From an uncultured bacterium (lineage in GTDB: Bacteria > Cyanobacteriota > Vampirovibrionia > Gastranaerophilales > Gastranaerophilaceae): DNA of 6,884 nucleotides. The stretch covers positions 1 to 6,884 of the forward strand of contig CASELB010000037.1 of NCBI GenBank assembly GCA_949288685.1, given 5' to 3'. The stretch's first letter is position 1, and the number at the start of each line of letters is the position of its first letter. The translations under genes and the position numbers were made by a program. Shown here piece after piece: positions 6,400 through 6,884 of the stretch. The notes beneath the pieces were generated by a model. It worked only from the letters and a program-made list of their open reading frames with translations. It made no database searches and had not been told where the DNA came from.

Positions 6400-6423
6400 T
6401 TTATGTTTGCTGACGCGGTTAAT

Positions 6424-6441
6424 ATTGTAAAGAATTGTAAA
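6424..6441 (-). promoter_or_regulatory. HLR1-like direct repeat downstream of the second EF-hand gene
   Basis: Minus-strand reading: TTTACAAT-TC-TTTACAAT, two identical octamers 10 bp apart, matching every defined position of the RpaB HLR1 consensus. It lies 25 bp after the stop codon of the second EF-hand gene. The nearest good -10-like hexamer to the right is TATAAA (6467-6472), which would put the site at about -38 to -55 from a start near 6479; the -35 is poor, as at activator-dependent promoters. Confidence 0.55.
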
Positions 6442-6478
6442 ATAGATTAAGAAATGTAGTCAATTTTATAAAGCCTAA

Positions 6479-6571
6479 ATACTTTATATATATAACACGA
6501 CGGATAAAACAGGTTTATTATTCATACTACACTTCACACAAAAATTTTAGAGCTTTAGGGCTCTTTTTTTT
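6479..6571 (+). ncRNA. Possible short non-coding transcript driven from the third HLR1-like site
   Basis: Inference only. If TATAAA at 6467-6472 is a -10, a transcript of about 90 nt would run to the small intrinsic terminator ending at 6571. It contains no ATG before the terminator, so it would not encode a peptide from ATG. In Synechocystis the small RNA PsrR1 is a known RpaB/HLR1 target, which makes the layout plausible, but no sequence similarity is claimed. The alternative is that this is simply the 3' untranslated region of the second EF-hand gene. Confidence 0.2.
6549..6571 (+). terminator. Small intrinsic terminator
   Basis: AGAGC (6549-6553) pairs with GCTCT (6560-6564) around a 6-nt loop and is followed by an uninterrupted T-run to 6571. 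The stem is short, but the eight-base T-tract is good. It would end the second EF-hand transcript (150 bp after its stop) or the putative small RNA. Confidence 0.6.
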
Positions 6572-6581
6572 ATGTATTGAC

Positions 6582-6610
6582 TTGAACAGAAAAAATGTTT
6601 GTGATACGAT
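6582..6610 (+). promoter_or_regulatory. Predicted promoter of the downstream structured RNA or leader
   Basis: -35 TTGAAC (6582-6587), 17-bp spacer, extended -10 TGA-TACGAT (TG at 6602-6603, hexamer 6605-6610). TTGACT at 6577-6582 is an overlapping alternative -35 but gives a 22-bp spacer. The predicted start is near 6617, exactly at the foot of a 9-bp hairpin and at the abrupt rise in GC content. Confidence 0.45.
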
Positions 6611-6725
6611 GAACTGGCGCGGTCGGTAAGCCGGCTGTGATACTGCAAGGGATGGGATTGCTTATTAAAGTGGTAGTCTCAAGCCGGAGCAGGCGAGTCA
6701 GGACGTAGCCCGACGAGCCAAGAAC

Positions 6726-6737
6726 TCCGCCGGAGCG
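6726..6737 (+). repeat. 12-bp direct repeat, copy 1 (TCCGCCGGAGCG)
   Basis: An exact copy recurs 90 bp downstream at 6816-6827. CTCC-GCC-GGAG can form a tight hairpin here. The shorter word CCGGAGC also occurs at 6684-6690, and GGCGAGTC occurs at 6692-6699 and 6765-6772, so the tract has a loosely repeated architecture. Confidence 0.7.
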
Positions 6738-6815
6738 ATTAAATATCGTTTCGGGTGGACGGTAGGCGAGTCCGAAGGTAAAACCTTTGAGCGAGCTGTA
6801 TAAGAAATAACCGAT

Positions 6816-6827
6816 TCCGCCGGAGCG
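6816..6827 (+). repeat. 12-bp direct repeat, copy 2 (TCCGCCGGAGCG)
   Basis: Identical to 6726-6737. Here the preceding base is T rather than C, which removes the outermost pair of the small hairpin. Confidence 0.7.
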
Positions 6828-6884
6828 GGGTTGGTAAAAATGAAAATTGAATAAATGTCGATGTAGGACTCCGGCTTTAAAGGC

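Larger units (their letters stand above)
6400..6884. other. Gene-free region: third HLR1-like site, possible small RNA, GC-rich structured tract
   Basis: No credible protein-coding frame was found on either strand. From left to right it holds an HLR1-like repeat (6424-6441), AT-rich DNA with several -10-like hexamers, a small terminator (6549-6571), a promoter-like sequence (6582-6610) and a GC-rich, hairpin- and repeat-rich tract to the window edge. A short ATG frame at 6610 stops after six codons. Confidence 0.6.
6617..6884 (+). ncRNA. Putative structured RNA or long 5' leader, family not recognised, runs off window
   Basis: 6601-6840 contains 129 G/C of 240 bases (54%), far above the flanks. 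The 5' hairpin, 6618-6626 with 6631-6639, has nine pairs, three of them G-U, and the loop UAAG; tolerated G-U pairs point to an RNA rather than a DNA palindrome. Further possible stems: GTC/GAC plus GG/CC (6697-6714), CGAT/ATCG (6736-6748), GGAC/GTCC (6757-6773), AAGGT/ACCTT (6775-6787), and a long-range 9-bp pairing of AAGCCGGAG (6681-6689) with CTCCGGCTT (6869-6877). The hallmark sequences of RNase P RNA, tmRNA, SRP RNA and the cobalamin riboswitch were not found. It could be a regulatory leader of the next gene, a stand-alone RNA or the edge of a mobile element. Confidence 0.35.

Noticed and set aside
6692..6720. SRP RNA-like words (GTCAGG ... AGCC) in the GC-rich tract
   Set aside because: The invariant GGAA tetraloop and surrounding domain IV symmetrical loop of SRP RNA are absent.
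6610..6884. tmRNA, RNase P RNA, cobalamin riboswitch or CRISPR array
   Set aside because: Their conserved cores were not found, and the repeats are too few and unevenly spaced for a CRISPR array.

Overview
The window is AT-rich (roughly 36-40% GC by eye in the genes), bacterial and gene-dense. It suggests a non-photosynthetic relative of the Cyanobacteria (Melainabacteria/Vampirovibrionia, Gastranaerophilales-like). This rests on the AT-rich style, a pair of large EF-hand proteins without signal peptides, and three intergenic elements matching HLR1, the direct-repeat target of the cyanobacterial response regulator RpaB. The assignment is inference; no ribosomal or other marker gene is present.

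Layout. 1-151: edge sequence with a small palindromic element, perhaps a dispersed repeat. 152-2208, minus strand: a two-gene operon of zinc-dependent medium-chain dehydrogenases (MDR), separated by 2 bp, with the second gene's Shine-Dalgarno inside the last codons of the first. 2209-2443: a divergent control region holding a sigma70-type promoter in each direction, one perfect HLR1-like site almost equidistant from both, a pentanucleotide microsatellite at the predicted start of the rightward transcript, and a leader with an 8-nt perfect complement to the downstream ribosome-binding site. 2444-4375, plus strand: a 643-aa protein with two canonical EF-hand loops and a long helical, Ala-rich body. 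4398-4432: a strong intrinsic terminator. 4463-4480: a second HLR1-like site. 4564-6399: a 611-aa paralogue in which the first EF-hand is intact and the second has lost its calcium ligands.

6400-6884 has no credible protein gene. It contains a third, perfect HLR1-like site, a possible short non-coding transcript ending in a small terminator, then a promoter-like sequence followed by about 270 bases of GC-rich (54% over 6601-6840), hairpin-rich, repeat-containing DNA. The last stretch looks like a structured RNA or long leader and runs off the window.

How the parts may work together: the shared, nearly symmetrical HLR1 site implies one OmpR-family regulator controls both the dehydrogenase operon and the first EF-hand gene, and the other two sites extend that putative regulon to the second EF-hand gene and to the region after it. 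What the EF-hand proteins do is unknown. Their separate promoters and terminator indicate tandem duplicates that are expressed independently.
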